Shown: in pieces, positions 1 to 5,964 of the stretch
Layout: each line of letters opens with the position of its first letter
Position numbering within the stretch: position 1 is the first letter of the stretch
DNA from: Planctomycetota bacterium
GTDB lineage: Bacteria; Planctomycetota; Phycisphaerae; WQYP01
Direction: 5' to 3'
DNA length: 8,111 nucleotides
Assembly: GCA_021852225.1 (NCBI GenBank)
Contig: JAJZOA010000261.1
Coordinates: forward strand, 1-8,111
The notes under the pieces: generated by a model
The model's input: only the letters and a program-made list of their open reading frames with translations
Databases searched by the model: none
Told to the model about the DNA's origin: nothing
Translations under genes and position numbers: made by a program

Positions 1-9
1 TCGATGTAC

Positions 10-1740
10 TCAGGGAGTTCTTACAAAAAAAGTAACCGTACATCCGGCAAACAGCAGAAACATGGGGCCATAGCCATACGCGCCGACCAAGGGCAGGAAA
101 AAGGCTGCAATGGCGGTTGATACAATCTGATTAATAAGCAGCGCAATGCTCATTCCGTTGGAACGAATCCGTGTCGGCATCAATTCGGACAGCGCCAGCC
201 ACACGCACACGCCCGGTCCGACGGCATAAAAGGCGACGAACACAAACAGACAGACTGCGATAAGCCAGCCGTTGCTTGCCGCTGGGACAGGCGATATCCA
301 GGCATGGTCAATCTTGAGCGGCGCACGGCGGGCGGCGGATAAGGAGACAAAAGGATTTGTAAAAAAGGCTATGACCCCATTGGCGGGCACGCAACCGGCG
401 CGTGACAGACGGATGGGGGTATTTGTGGCGCTGTCCGAGCGATTCACCGGAGTTGTCGCATGGAACCCGCCATACGAATAATTGATGATCAGTGTGAAAG
501 CCCGCCCCGCGGCCAATGCCCGGTCGTCCGCAGGTGCGGCATTGGCGATAAGCCGACGGGCCAGGGCCGGGGTGAACCGCAGGCTCATCGCCTGATTGCG
601 GGAAATGCTAGCCTGCAAAGCGGTTCGCACATCAATTTTTCCGCTTTCAGAATGGATAAAAAGCAGTCCTGTCAGAACAAGCGACACAATAATGCCGGCG
701 CTGCCGAAGCACAGGAGTTTCTTGCGTCCGATTCGGTCCACGCCCAGCACACCGATGATGGTTGCCAGAAAGTTTACCCCTGTAAACAGCACATATCCCC
801 AATGGGCCTGCACATCGTTCAGGCCGGCCTGCGCCAGAATGTTTGTGTTGTATCCGATAATCGAATTGATGCCGGTGGCCTGATTGCACGCCAGAATAAT
901 ACATGCCAGAAGAAATGGAATAATGTACCTGCGATGCAGAAGCGATTCAGACCGGCCGCGGCGAGCGCGTGACCCGGCGGATGCGACGGTTTCGGCCGCC
1001 TGCCGCATTTCGGCAAGTTCAATATCCGCCGATTGCGCCGTTCGCGACCGCAGGAGCGCGCTGCGGGCTTCAACTAGGCGACCACGGCGAAAAAGCCAGC
1101 GCGGTGATTCGGTAAGAAACAGGCTGCCGAATACAAACAGCAGGCTTGGCGGCAGCGTGGCCCAGAATATGCCGCGCCAGGCGGCATTTTTAAATGCGAA
1201 AAGAGTCGCTGCCGGGTCATGTCCGCTAACCGCCGCCACGCGGATGCTGAAAAACATGCCAATTAAAGCCGCCGCCACCAGGCCAAATGTCAGCATCAGT
1301 TGGAATAGGGCGGTTCCGCGCCCGCGCTGCCGCGGTCCGAGGCATTCGGCCAGATACAGCGGTATCACCACGCCTATATAGCCGGCACTCATTCCCTGCA
1401 GCAGTCGGCCGAAAATAAGCGGGGCGTAGCCCTGGGAAAGGGCGATAATCGGAATGCTTATCGCAAAAAGCGAGCCGCTTATGATCATAAGCCGTTTACG
1501 CCCCATCCAATCAGCCAGCATGCCGGCGAACATTGTTGAAATAACACTGCCCAGCAGGACCGCCGCAACCACCATGGAAAGCTGGGCCGCGCTTAATCCG
1601 GAAGTTTCCTGCAAATAAGGAAGAGCGCCGGCAATGATGCCGACGTCAATGCCATACAACAATCCTCCCAGACCAGCGATAAAAAGAAGAAACCGATTGT
1701 ATCTTCGGAGGGATTGGTCGTGCCGCGAAAACAGTTCCAT
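10..1740 (-). CDS. Sugar-porter family MFS transporter, long TM9-TM10 loop
   Basis: Predicted inner-membrane secondary transporter of the major facilitator superfamily, sugar porter (XylE/GLUT-like) branch, probably taking up a monosaccharide, perhaps with protons. Numbered from the ATG at 1740 it has 576 residues. Visible motifs: G-x-D-x-G-x-x-x-G-A-L in TM1 (about 30-40); D-W-M-G-R-K in loop 2-3 (77-82); G-R-L-L-Q-G-x-x-x-G leading to P-L-Y-L-A-E and R-G (111-140), the sugar transport signature; E-S-P-R-W-L (211-216); N-Q-A-T-G-I-N in TM7 (286-292); D-R-I-G-R-K (335-340); G-P-G-V-C-V-W-x-x-x-S-E-L-M-P-x-x-x-R (508-526) in TM10. The family is usually about 450-500 residues. The excess is mostly one segment at about 364-490. 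The start at 1740 is preferred because AAGG lies 9 nt upstream. The frame is open to an ATG at 1860, but that extra peptide looks unlike the family. The conserved P-E-T-K-G tail is absent: the frame stops right after TM12. Family assignment is secure; the substrate is not readable. Confidence 0.9.
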   Translation of the reverse strand: MELFSRHDQSLRRYNRFLLFIAGLGGLLYGIDVGIIAGALPYLQETSGLSAAQLSMVVAAVLLGSVISTMFAGMLADWMGRKRLMIISGSLFAISIPIIALSQGYAPLIFGRLLQGMSAGYIGVVIPLYLAECLGPRQRGRGTALFQLMLTFGLVAAALIGMFFSIRVAAVSGHDPAATLFAFKNAAWRGIFWATLPPSLLFVFGSLFLTESPRWLFRRGRLVEARSALLRSRTAQSADIELAEMRQAAETVASAGSRARRGRSESLLHRRYIIPFLLACIILACNQATGINSIIGYNTNILAQAGLNDVQAHWGYVLFTGVNFLATIIGVLGVDRIGRKKLLCFGSAGIIVSLVLTGLLFIHSESGKIDVRTALQASISRNQAMSLRFTPALARRLIANAAPADDRALAAGRAFTLIINYSYGGFHATTPVNRSDSATNTPIRLSRAGCVPANGVIAFFTNPFVSLSAARRAPLKIDHAWISPVPAASNGWLIAVCLFVFVAFYAVGPGVCVWLALSELMPTRIRSNGMSIALLINQIVSTAIAAFFLPLVGAYGYGPMFLLFAGCTVTFFVRTP

Positions 1741-1864
1741 CAGGGATTTCCTTAATGTCGGGCATTGGCGCGTGAAGGGCGGTCCGTACGGCGCACGGAT
1801 TATTTGCCGATACAATAACAGGAAGTTCGCATTTTGGCGTTCCAATCTGGCGGGTGCCATGGCA

Positions 1865-1886
1865 CGGGGCCATTATCATAACCCCG
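1865..1886. repeat. Short inverted repeat spanning the -10 of the MFS promoter
   Basis: CGGGG (1865-1869) and CCCCG (1882-1886) are exact inverted copies around a 12-nt AT-rich centre that contains the candidate -10 box of the transporter gene. The placement would suit a repressor operator. A 5-bp arm is short enough to arise by chance, so the role is speculative. Confidence 0.25.
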
Positions 1887-1900
1887 GGAAGAACCGTGAA
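1872..1900 (-). promoter_or_regulatory. Candidate sigma70-type promoter for the MFS gene
   Basis: On the minus strand TTCACG (1900-1895, 4 of 6 to TTGACA) is followed after 17 bp by GATAAT (1877-1872, 5 of 6 to TATAAT). Transcription would begin near 1865, giving a leader of about 125 nt before the ATG at 1740. An in-frame ATG at 1860 lies only about 5 nt after this point, so a near-leaderless longer protein cannot be fully excluded. This is a consensus match only. Confidence 0.35.
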
Positions 1901-2030
1901 GGCTACGGCCGCGCCGCATTACGGGAAAAGGGTGACAGGGGCACGCATGGCAAACCGACGACTTTCAACCAGAACCTGACAAAACGAGTCAGCCGGATTG
2001 CAAAGCCGGCGCGGCCATCCGGGAACGCTG

Positions 2031-2065
2031 AAAACAAACGCCAAAAACAAACGCCAAAAACAAAA
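2031..2065. repeat. 13-bp tandem repeat, two copies plus partial
   Basis: The 13-bp unit ACAAACGCCAAAA occurs at 2034-2046 and again, exactly, at 2047-2059. A partial third copy (ACAAAA) follows, and a few matching A residues precede the first copy. The repeat ends just upstream of the candidate -35 of the plus-strand promoter at 2068. It could be a slippage-prone A-rich upstream element or simple replication slippage. Confidence 0.8.
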
Positions 2066-2067
2066 TC

Positions 2068-2096
2068 CGGACGAATCCCCTTCCGCCCACTATAAT
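2068..2096 (+). promoter_or_regulatory. Candidate promoter with perfect TATAAT for the pilin-like gene
   Basis: A perfect TATAAT stands at 2091-2096. CGGACG at 2068-2073 sits 17 bp upstream and matches TTGACA at three positions. Transcription would start near 2103, about 27 nt before the ATG at 2130. Because the box lies downstream of the earlier in-frame ATG at 1998, it argues against that longer start. The -35 is weak, so an activator or the A-rich upstream tract may matter. Confidence 0.5.
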
Positions 2097-2129
2097 AAAA
2101 GCGGTTTTAGAAACAGGTGCAACGGTACA

Positions 2130-2960
2130 ATGAACACCATGAACACAGATACGCCGAAATCAACAGACAATCAGCAGCCTCGCGTGGTCAACTGGGTGGC
2201 CGTGGGGGCGGGCATTTGCCTGCTTGGCGAAATTCTGATTATGTCCCGGTACAAGCCAAGTCTTACCGAGCCGCCACCGATTTCCGTGCTGCTGCTTTCG
2301 CTGTCGACCCTGTTTTTAGGTGCCGGGTCACTGCTGTACCGTCTGGACAAGCGCCAATACTGGTTCACCGGTCGCGCGCTGGGCGTGGTTTCCATGCTGT
2401 TTGGCATGATCATCTTTTCGGTGCAGTCTTTGGGGCTGCATAAAGACCGGGAAGTTCTGCTGGAAAAACAATTGAAAGTTGTGGCGGCCGCGTGTGTCAC
2501 CTATGCCCGGTCGCACCATGGCCATTATCCGCCGAACCTGGCGGCGCTGCTGGAGACCAATCTGATCAAGCCGGCTTACCTGAGCGATCCGACGAATGTT
2601 CGCGAACCGCTGACGCTGCCATCGGACTGGCGCACAATCAAGCCAAAAATACTGATTCACGCGATTAACGCCAACAGCGATTTTCGGTACGTCGGCAACG
2701 ACCTTCAACTGCCGAAAAATTTGAAATCCGGCACGCCGCCGCCAGCCGCTTTTGGCCGCATTATTATTCTGTATTCCAACGAACAGCAGGCCAGCACGGC
2801 CGGGGAACTGGCGTTCGCCGATGGCCATATTGCGTATGTTCAGCTTGGCCAGATGCCGCAAACACTTTACGCCAGCAACCAGGCCCGCAAAAAACTGGGG
2901 CTGCCACCCATGACATTCAGTGCCGGAATTGCGAAGCCCGCCGCGGCGACGGCAAAGTAA
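2130..2960 (+). CDS. Three-TM membrane protein with pilin/GspG-like C-terminal domain
   Basis: 276 residues from the ATG at 2130. No named family was recognised with certainty. Three hydrophobic segments are visible at about 19-38, 50-70 and 82-104, followed by a soluble domain of about 170 residues. That domain resembles the body of type II pseudopilins and planctomycete pilin-like proteins: a helix with A-A-A-C-V-T-Y-A-R-S-H-H-G-H-Y-P-P and L-x-x-L (119-141), a 'YLSDP' element (150-154), F-R-Y-V-G-N (185-190), and late G-E-L-A-F-A-D-G-H-I-A-Y-V (225-237), similar to the D-G-H motif of those proteins. The usual prepilin leader (G then F-T-L-x-E) is absent, so it is probably not assembled into a pilus; it looks like a pilin domain reused on a membrane anchor. 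The start is chosen because AGGTG (2115-2119) lies 10 nt upstream and a TATAAT promoter sits at 2091. A second ATG at 2139 is possible. It is convergent with the amidohydrolase gene. Function unknown. Confidence 0.75.
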   Translation: MNTMNTDTPKSTDNQQPRVVNWVAVGAGICLLGEILIMSRYKPSLTEPPPISVLLLSLSTLFLGAGSLLYRLDKRQYWFTGRALGVVSMLFGMIIFSVQSLGLHKDREVLLEKQLKVVAAACVTYARSHHGHYPPNLAALLETNLIKPAYLSDPTNVREPLTLPSDWRTIKPKILIHAINANSDFRYVGNDLQLPKNLKSGTPPPAAFGRIIILYSNEQQASTAGELAFADGHIAYVQLGQMPQTLYASNQARKKLGLPPMTFSAGIAKPAAATAK

Positions 2961-2984
2961 CCTCCGCGTCGCCAACCGGCAGCT

Positions 2985-4007
2985 TCACGCATTTCGGCCC
3001 AAGACCCGGCCATACAGCCAGCGTCGCGCGTTGGCGCGATACATTTTTTCCAGAACTTCCACAGGCAAGTCCAGGCCGACCAGACGCGGCTTTCCGTTGG
3101 CGGCATCCGGGTCTTCAATGGGCGACAGACCATTGAAATCAGATTCCCAGAGTTTCTGGTGCGCCCAATAGCGACTGGCATAGTGGTCGTGATTGTATTT
3201 TTCGCCGACGACCAGGTCGCTTCCGAACAAGATGCGGTCCTGATTCCTGATAAAAAAGTCCCGCACCCGTCCTGGCGATTGTTCGGCAACGGCACGGACA
3301 ATCCATTTGGTGGCGCTGGAGTCGACTATGTAGTGCGGAAAGCGATCCAGTCGCACTTGCAGCGCATCGAGATCTTCCAGACTGCCACCCATGTGGGCGC
3401 CCATATGAATGCGGTCCGGGTATTTTTCCAGCAGACGTTCCAGCATGGCAAACTGTTCAGGAAAGCCGCGGTGCCCTTCCGACGGTTTGTATTTGCGGTC
3501 TTCGCCGAACCAGGCGCGCGGGTCGCCCACGTGGCTCATAAAATGATAGCCCAGGTCATACGCATGACGGATGACGCGTTGAATCGCCGGACTGTCCAGG
3601 TCCATACCCATGCGTTTCTGCGTTCCCGGTGCCATATGAAATTTAATCAGGCGGGAGCCACGCTGATAAAATTCGTCAAGGCGGCGAATCCATTCGGCGA
3701 TAAAATCGTCGCCAGGACCAAGATTCTGCCATTTGGGAATCGCGATAAACTGGAATCGGCCGGGAAATGCCTGCTGCAATGCATCCACATCTTCCAGCGG
3801 GGCCATCGTCCAGATTTCCCCTATGCTGTATTCATCCGCCACACGCAGATATTCCCGCGTCAGCGCCACGTCCCGTGTATGGGTATGAACATCCACAATC
3901 GGCCCGGCGATTTTTCGCGGTGGTATGTGGCTGTAATCCACACCAGTTAAATTGTAAGGAGGAATTTCCGTCGCCGGCGGTGTTGCGGTAGGGGAGCTGT
4001 CAGCCAT
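2985..4007 (-). CDS. Amidohydrolase family (Amidohydro_2-like) TIM-barrel metal-dependent hydrolase
   Basis: 340 residues, soluble, with no signal peptide seen. The protein looks like a metal-dependent hydrolase or decarboxylase of the amidohydrolase_2 group, which act on C-N, C-O or C-C bonds of varied small molecules. Visible metal and active-site candidates: V-D-V-H-T-H (H41, H43) at the end of strand 1; I-K-F-H (K122, H124); M-S-H-V-G-D-P (H159); H-M-G-A-H-M-G-G (H201, H205); F-G-S-D-L (D264), the conserved late aspartate. The C-terminal L-P-x-E-V-L-E-K-M-Y-R-x-N-A-R-R (314-329) is the closing helix usual in this group. The ATG at 4007 is preferred over the in-frame TTG at 4025: GGAGG (4023-4019) lies 11 nt upstream of the ATG and overlaps the TTG. 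The residues before the barrel (1-35) are a Pro/Thr-rich tail. It stands alone in its orientation, with its own candidate promoter upstream. The substrate cannot be told from sequence; family confidence is high. Confidence 0.88.
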   Translation of the reverse strand: MADSSPTATPPATEIPPYNLTGVDYSHIPPRKIAGPIVDVHTHTRDVALTREYLRVADEYSIGEIWTMAPLEDVDALQQAFPGRFQFIAIPKWQNLGPGDDFIAEWIRRLDEFYQRGSRLIKFHMAPGTQKRMGMDLDSPAIQRVIRHAYDLGYHFMSHVGDPRAWFGEDRKYKPSEGHRGFPEQFAMLERLLEKYPDRIHMGAHMGGSLEDLDALQVRLDRFPHYIVDSSATKWIVRAVAEQSPGRVRDFFIRNQDRILFGSDLVVGEKYNHDHYASRYWAHQKLWESDFNGLSPIEDPDAANGKPRLVGLDLPVEVLEKMYRANARRWLYGRVLGRNA

Positions 4008-4039
4008 GGGTAATAAAACCTCCAAATTAAAGCCACGCT

Positions 4040-4070
4040 ATTTTAGGCACACAGTATCACCGGCGGCCAA
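4040..4070 (-). promoter_or_regulatory. Candidate promoter for the amidohydrolase gene
   Basis: On the minus strand TTGGCC (4070-4065, 4 of 6 to TTGACA) precedes TAAAAT (4045-4040, 5 of 6 to TATAAT) by 19 bp, a slightly long spacer. The start point would be near 4033, leaving a leader of about 26 nt that contains the GGAGG ribosome site. A similar CTAAAATA string occurs about 50 bp further upstream, but without a well-placed -35. Confidence 0.35.
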
Positions 4071-4159
4071 TGGCTTTTGCCGGGTGTATTATTTTAGCCG
4101 GGATTGGTCGAGTTGTATTTTGTGCGCCCCACAGCGCGGTTTGGAACTTTTCAGGCTTG

Positions 4160-4181
4160 CGGGCCGACGGCGCGGCCCGTC
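4160..4181. repeat. GC-only hairpin with an overlapping alternative pairing
   Basis: CGGGCC (4160-4165) pairs with GGCCCG (4174-4179) across an 8-nt loop. An alternative stem, GACGG (4166-4170) with CCGTC (4177-4181), uses part of the same bases, so the two folds exclude each other. No T-run follows on either strand. Confidence 0.45.
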
Positions 4182-4231
4182 CACAAAGTGCGCGCCGATC
4201 AGACGGTTTCAACCATCCGATACGACGTGTG

Positions 4232-4246
4232 GTCAGGCGAACTGAC
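4232..4246. repeat. 5-bp hairpin with GCGAA loop
   Basis: GTCAG (4232-4236) and CTGAC (4242-4246) pair perfectly around GCGAA. It is short, but lies inside the same hairpin-rich non-coding interval. Confidence 0.35.
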
Positions 4247-4322
4247 GTGGTTATCGCCCATGCATTCACGGCGGGGGAACAAAGTTGCATTTTGTGTCCG
4301 CTATGACGATTCGCGGACCGGG

Positions 4323-4346
4323 TTAAGCCATCCGGGCACGGCTTAA
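4323..4346. repeat. 7-bp inverted repeat TTAAGCC/GGCTTAA
   Basis: TTAAGCC (4323-4329) and GGCTTAA (4340-4346) are perfect inverted copies with a 10-nt spacer. It lies about 140-160 nt past the stop codon of the minus-strand HtrA gene. No U-tract follows, so a terminator role is unproven; an RNA 3'-end structure or a protein site is equally possible. Confidence 0.45.
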
Positions 4347-4485
4347 ACATCACGCCGGTACGGGTGGAGTAAAACCTCCGCGAATTCGGCACGACGGCAT
4401 CTGCGACGAATATCGGCGATTTTATTGCGAAATCAAACTGGTAAACCCATGGAACAGCCATTCATTGAAGCTGGTCTGATATCCG

Positions 4486-5868
4486 TTATGGAAAAACCAG
4501 ATAGCCGACGCCCAGTCCGCCGTTGCGGACCACAAGCACCTGCACACGGCCGGTCTTGGGCAGATGCGGGAGCAGAATGCCCAGGTCGTGAAGCGTGCGA
4601 ATGGGATACGGTCCAAGTTTTACCAGCACATCTTGCGGCTTAAGGCCGGCCAGCGCGCCAATTGAACCAGCTTTTACCGCCTTGATAAAAATGCCCGATT
4701 GCACTTTAAAATGATATTTTCCCGCCATCAGCGGAGTCATTTGTTCAATGGTAATGCCCAATTTTTTCCGAGCATCAATCACCACCGGTGAAGGCGGCAC
4801 GGCCAGGATCGGATAGGAAAGCATTTTGCCGTTTACCAGGAGAACCTTCACGGTTTTCTGGCCCGGTGCGGTGGCCAGCAGCGCGGCACATGCACCGATA
4901 AGCGTATGAATCCGGCGGCCATCAATGGAACGTATGGTGGAATCCGGTATGCCGGAAATTTGAACTTTTTCCTGAATGTCCGCGGGCTGGCGCAGGGTGC
5001 GCTGGTCAACAAAATTAATGGGGATATTCAGTCCGCGCGCCATCGCGGGGTTGAGCAGTTCCGGCAGGAGCGAAGCCAAACGGTCTACGCCGATGGCAAA
5101 GCCGATATTCTGCGCGTTGCCGCGAATGGCCGTATTAATGCCTACCACCTGTCCGTATACATTCAACAGGGGGCCGCCGGAATTGCCCGGATTAATGGCG
5201 GCATCGGTCTGAATAAGATTTTTCAGCGGCACCGGATTTTTCGGTTCATGAATTTCCCGGTGCAGGGCTGAGACAATGCCCGAACTGACGCTTTGGCTGA
5301 AGCCGAACGGATTTCCAACCGCGATGCACGGCTCGCCGATCATCAAGTCCGCGGAACTTCCAAGAGGAATGGTCGGAAACGTTTTCTTGCGGTCAATTTT
5401 CAGAATGGCCAGGTCCGCCTGCGGGTCGCTGCCGACGACATGCGCCTTGTATGATTTGCCATTCGAAAGTGTTACAGAAATGGCCCGCGCCTGATCCACC
5501 ACATGGTTGTTGGTAACAACATATCCTTCTTTTTGAATGATGAATCCGCTTCCCAGAAAGTCAGCGGGCATCTGCACAAACGGGCCGCCGGCCACGGGGC
5601 CCCAGAACACGCCGCCGAAGGGGTTAATCTGTCTTGTGATCAGGCGTTTGGCGGTGATGGACACAATGGCCGGGCTGCAATGACGCACCACCTGCACCGT
5701 GACCGTATCGCGCAGATTATGCGTATCCACGCGCGGTTGCCAGGTTCCGGCCGCAGCCGCGCGGCGCGAGCCGGAAACAATGCATAAGGAGATGATCGCA
5801 AGACCGGCCAGGGCACGGCCCGCCGACCTGCGAAGAATCGCTTTTGCCAGCATCGGAAAAAAAGCCAT
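4486..5868 (-). CDS. HtrA/DegP-type periplasmic serine protease with PDZ region
   Basis: 460 residues from the ATG at 5868. It is a trypsin-fold (S1C) protease that would degrade or hold misfolded proteins in the cell envelope. An N-terminal signal peptide is visible: basic residues (K9, R13, R14, R18), hydrophobic core about 19-32, and likely cleavage after A-A-A-A (37-40). Catalytic triad: H122 in T-N-N-H-V-V, D152 in A-D-L-A-I-L-K, S230 in N-P-G-N-S-G-G-P. The activation and substrate loops (I-Q-T-D-A-A-I-N-P, 219-227) are intact, so it should be active. A good PDZ domain spans about 368-460 (S-G-I-F-I-K-A-V, A-G-S-I-G-A-L-A-G-L-K-P-Q-D-V-L). The segment before it (279-360) resembles a shrunken first PDZ lacking the usual A-G-L-x-x-G-D. 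The ATG at 5868 has GGAG 8 nt upstream; the in-frame TTG at 5874 is too close to that site. It follows der in the same orientation. No gene symbol is given because DegP, DegQ and DegS cannot be separated here. Confidence 0.92.
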   Translation of the reverse strand: MAFFPMLAKAILRRSAGRALAGLAIISLCIVSGSRRAAAAGTWQPRVDTHNLRDTVTVQVVRHCSPAIVSITAKRLITRQINPFGGVFWGPVAGGPFVQMPADFLGSGFIIQKEGYVVTNNHVVDQARAISVTLSNGKSYKAHVVGSDPQADLAILKIDRKKTFPTIPLGSSADLMIGEPCIAVGNPFGFSQSVSSGIVSALHREIHEPKNPVPLKNLIQTDAAINPGNSGGPLLNVYGQVVGINTAIRGNAQNIGFAIGVDRLASLLPELLNPAMARGLNIPINFVDQRTLRQPADIQEKVQISGIPDSTIRSIDGRRIHTLIGACAALLATAPGQKTVKVLLVNGKMLSYPILAVPPSPVVIDARKKLGITIEQMTPLMAGKYHFKVQSGIFIKAVKAGSIGALAGLKPQDVLVKLGPYPIRTLHDLGILLPHLPKTGRVQVLVVRNGGLGVGYLVFP

Positions 5869-5964
5869 AGTCAAAACTCCATTTCAAAAATCCAGCCCGG
5901 CGGCTACGCGGGTCACGGTGATGGTTATACGTCTGGACCATGCAATCCGGCGGAAAATTTTATC

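Larger units (their letters stand above)
1741..2129. promoter_or_regulatory. Divergent intergenic region between transporter and pilin-like gene
   Basis: This 389-bp stretch separates two divergently transcribed genes. It holds a candidate promoter on each strand, a 13-bp tandem repeat near the plus-strand promoter, and an inverted repeat around the minus-strand -10 box, each listed separately. The open frames running through it are upstream extensions of the two flanking genes and show low-complexity, Lys/Gln/Asn-rich translation. I see no convincing small gene in it. Confidence 0.6.
4111..4296. repeat. Pair of 14-nt near-identical direct repeats flanking about 160 bp
   Basis: AGTTGTATTTTGTG at 4111-4124 and AGTTGCATTTTGTG at 4283-4296 differ at one base, lie in the same orientation and are 172 bp apart start to start. 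Each is followed within about 11-16 nt by GCGG. Such a pair could be ends left by a duplication or insertion, two copies of a protein binding site, or chance. Confidence 0.55.
4024..4485. other. Long non-coding interval with hairpins and a direct repeat
   Basis: About 460 bp lie between the amidohydrolase ribosome site and the stop codon of the HtrA gene. Reading frames on both strands reach about 80-134 codons. They lack family motifs or clear ribosome sites and are Arg/Pro/Cys-rich, as expected for out-of-frame GC-rich DNA, so I call no gene. The interval holds a near-identical 14-nt direct repeat and three separate inverted repeats (4160-4179, 4232-4246, 4323-4346). None is followed by a T-run, so they do not look like simple intrinsic terminators. 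It could be an untranslated RNA, a dispersed intergenic repeat, or the decayed remains of a gene. Confidence 0.5.

Noticed and set aside
460..1381. Long plus-strand frames (170 and 165 codons) opposite the transporter gene
   Set aside because: They are antisense to a gene with clear family motifs, show Arg/Cys/Gln-rich random composition and have no motif of their own.
1907..2016. 10-bp inverted repeat GGCCGCGCCG/CGGCGCGGCC with about 90 bp between the arms
   Set aside because: Pure GC arms of this length are expected by chance in such DNA, and the arms do not extend.
2945..2973. 7-bp inverted repeat (GGCGACG/CGTCGCC) at the convergent gene ends as a bidirectional terminator
   Set aside because: The loop is 15 nt and neither strand has a T-run after it, so it is too weak to call a terminator.
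2328..2975. 215-codon minus-strand frame opposite the pilin-like gene
   Set aside because: Antisense to a frame with TM helices and a promoter; its Arg/Gln-rich translation has no recognisable domain.
3159..3950. 263-codon plus-strand frame opposite the amidohydrolase
   Set aside because: A product of the third-position GC pattern of the real gene; the opposite strand carries a full set of metal-ligand motifs.
4382..4394. GAATTCGGCACGA, resembling a cloning-adapter sequence used in old cDNA libraries
   Set aside because: Only about 12-13 bases match and the next base differs; there is no sign of a vector junction on either side, so coincidence is more likely.
4057..4461. 134-codon minus-strand frame in the intergenic block
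   Set aside because: No ribosome site, no motif, Arg/Pro/Cys-rich. It covers the hairpins and promoter of the amidohydrolase, so coding is unlikely, though a decayed gene cannot be excluded.
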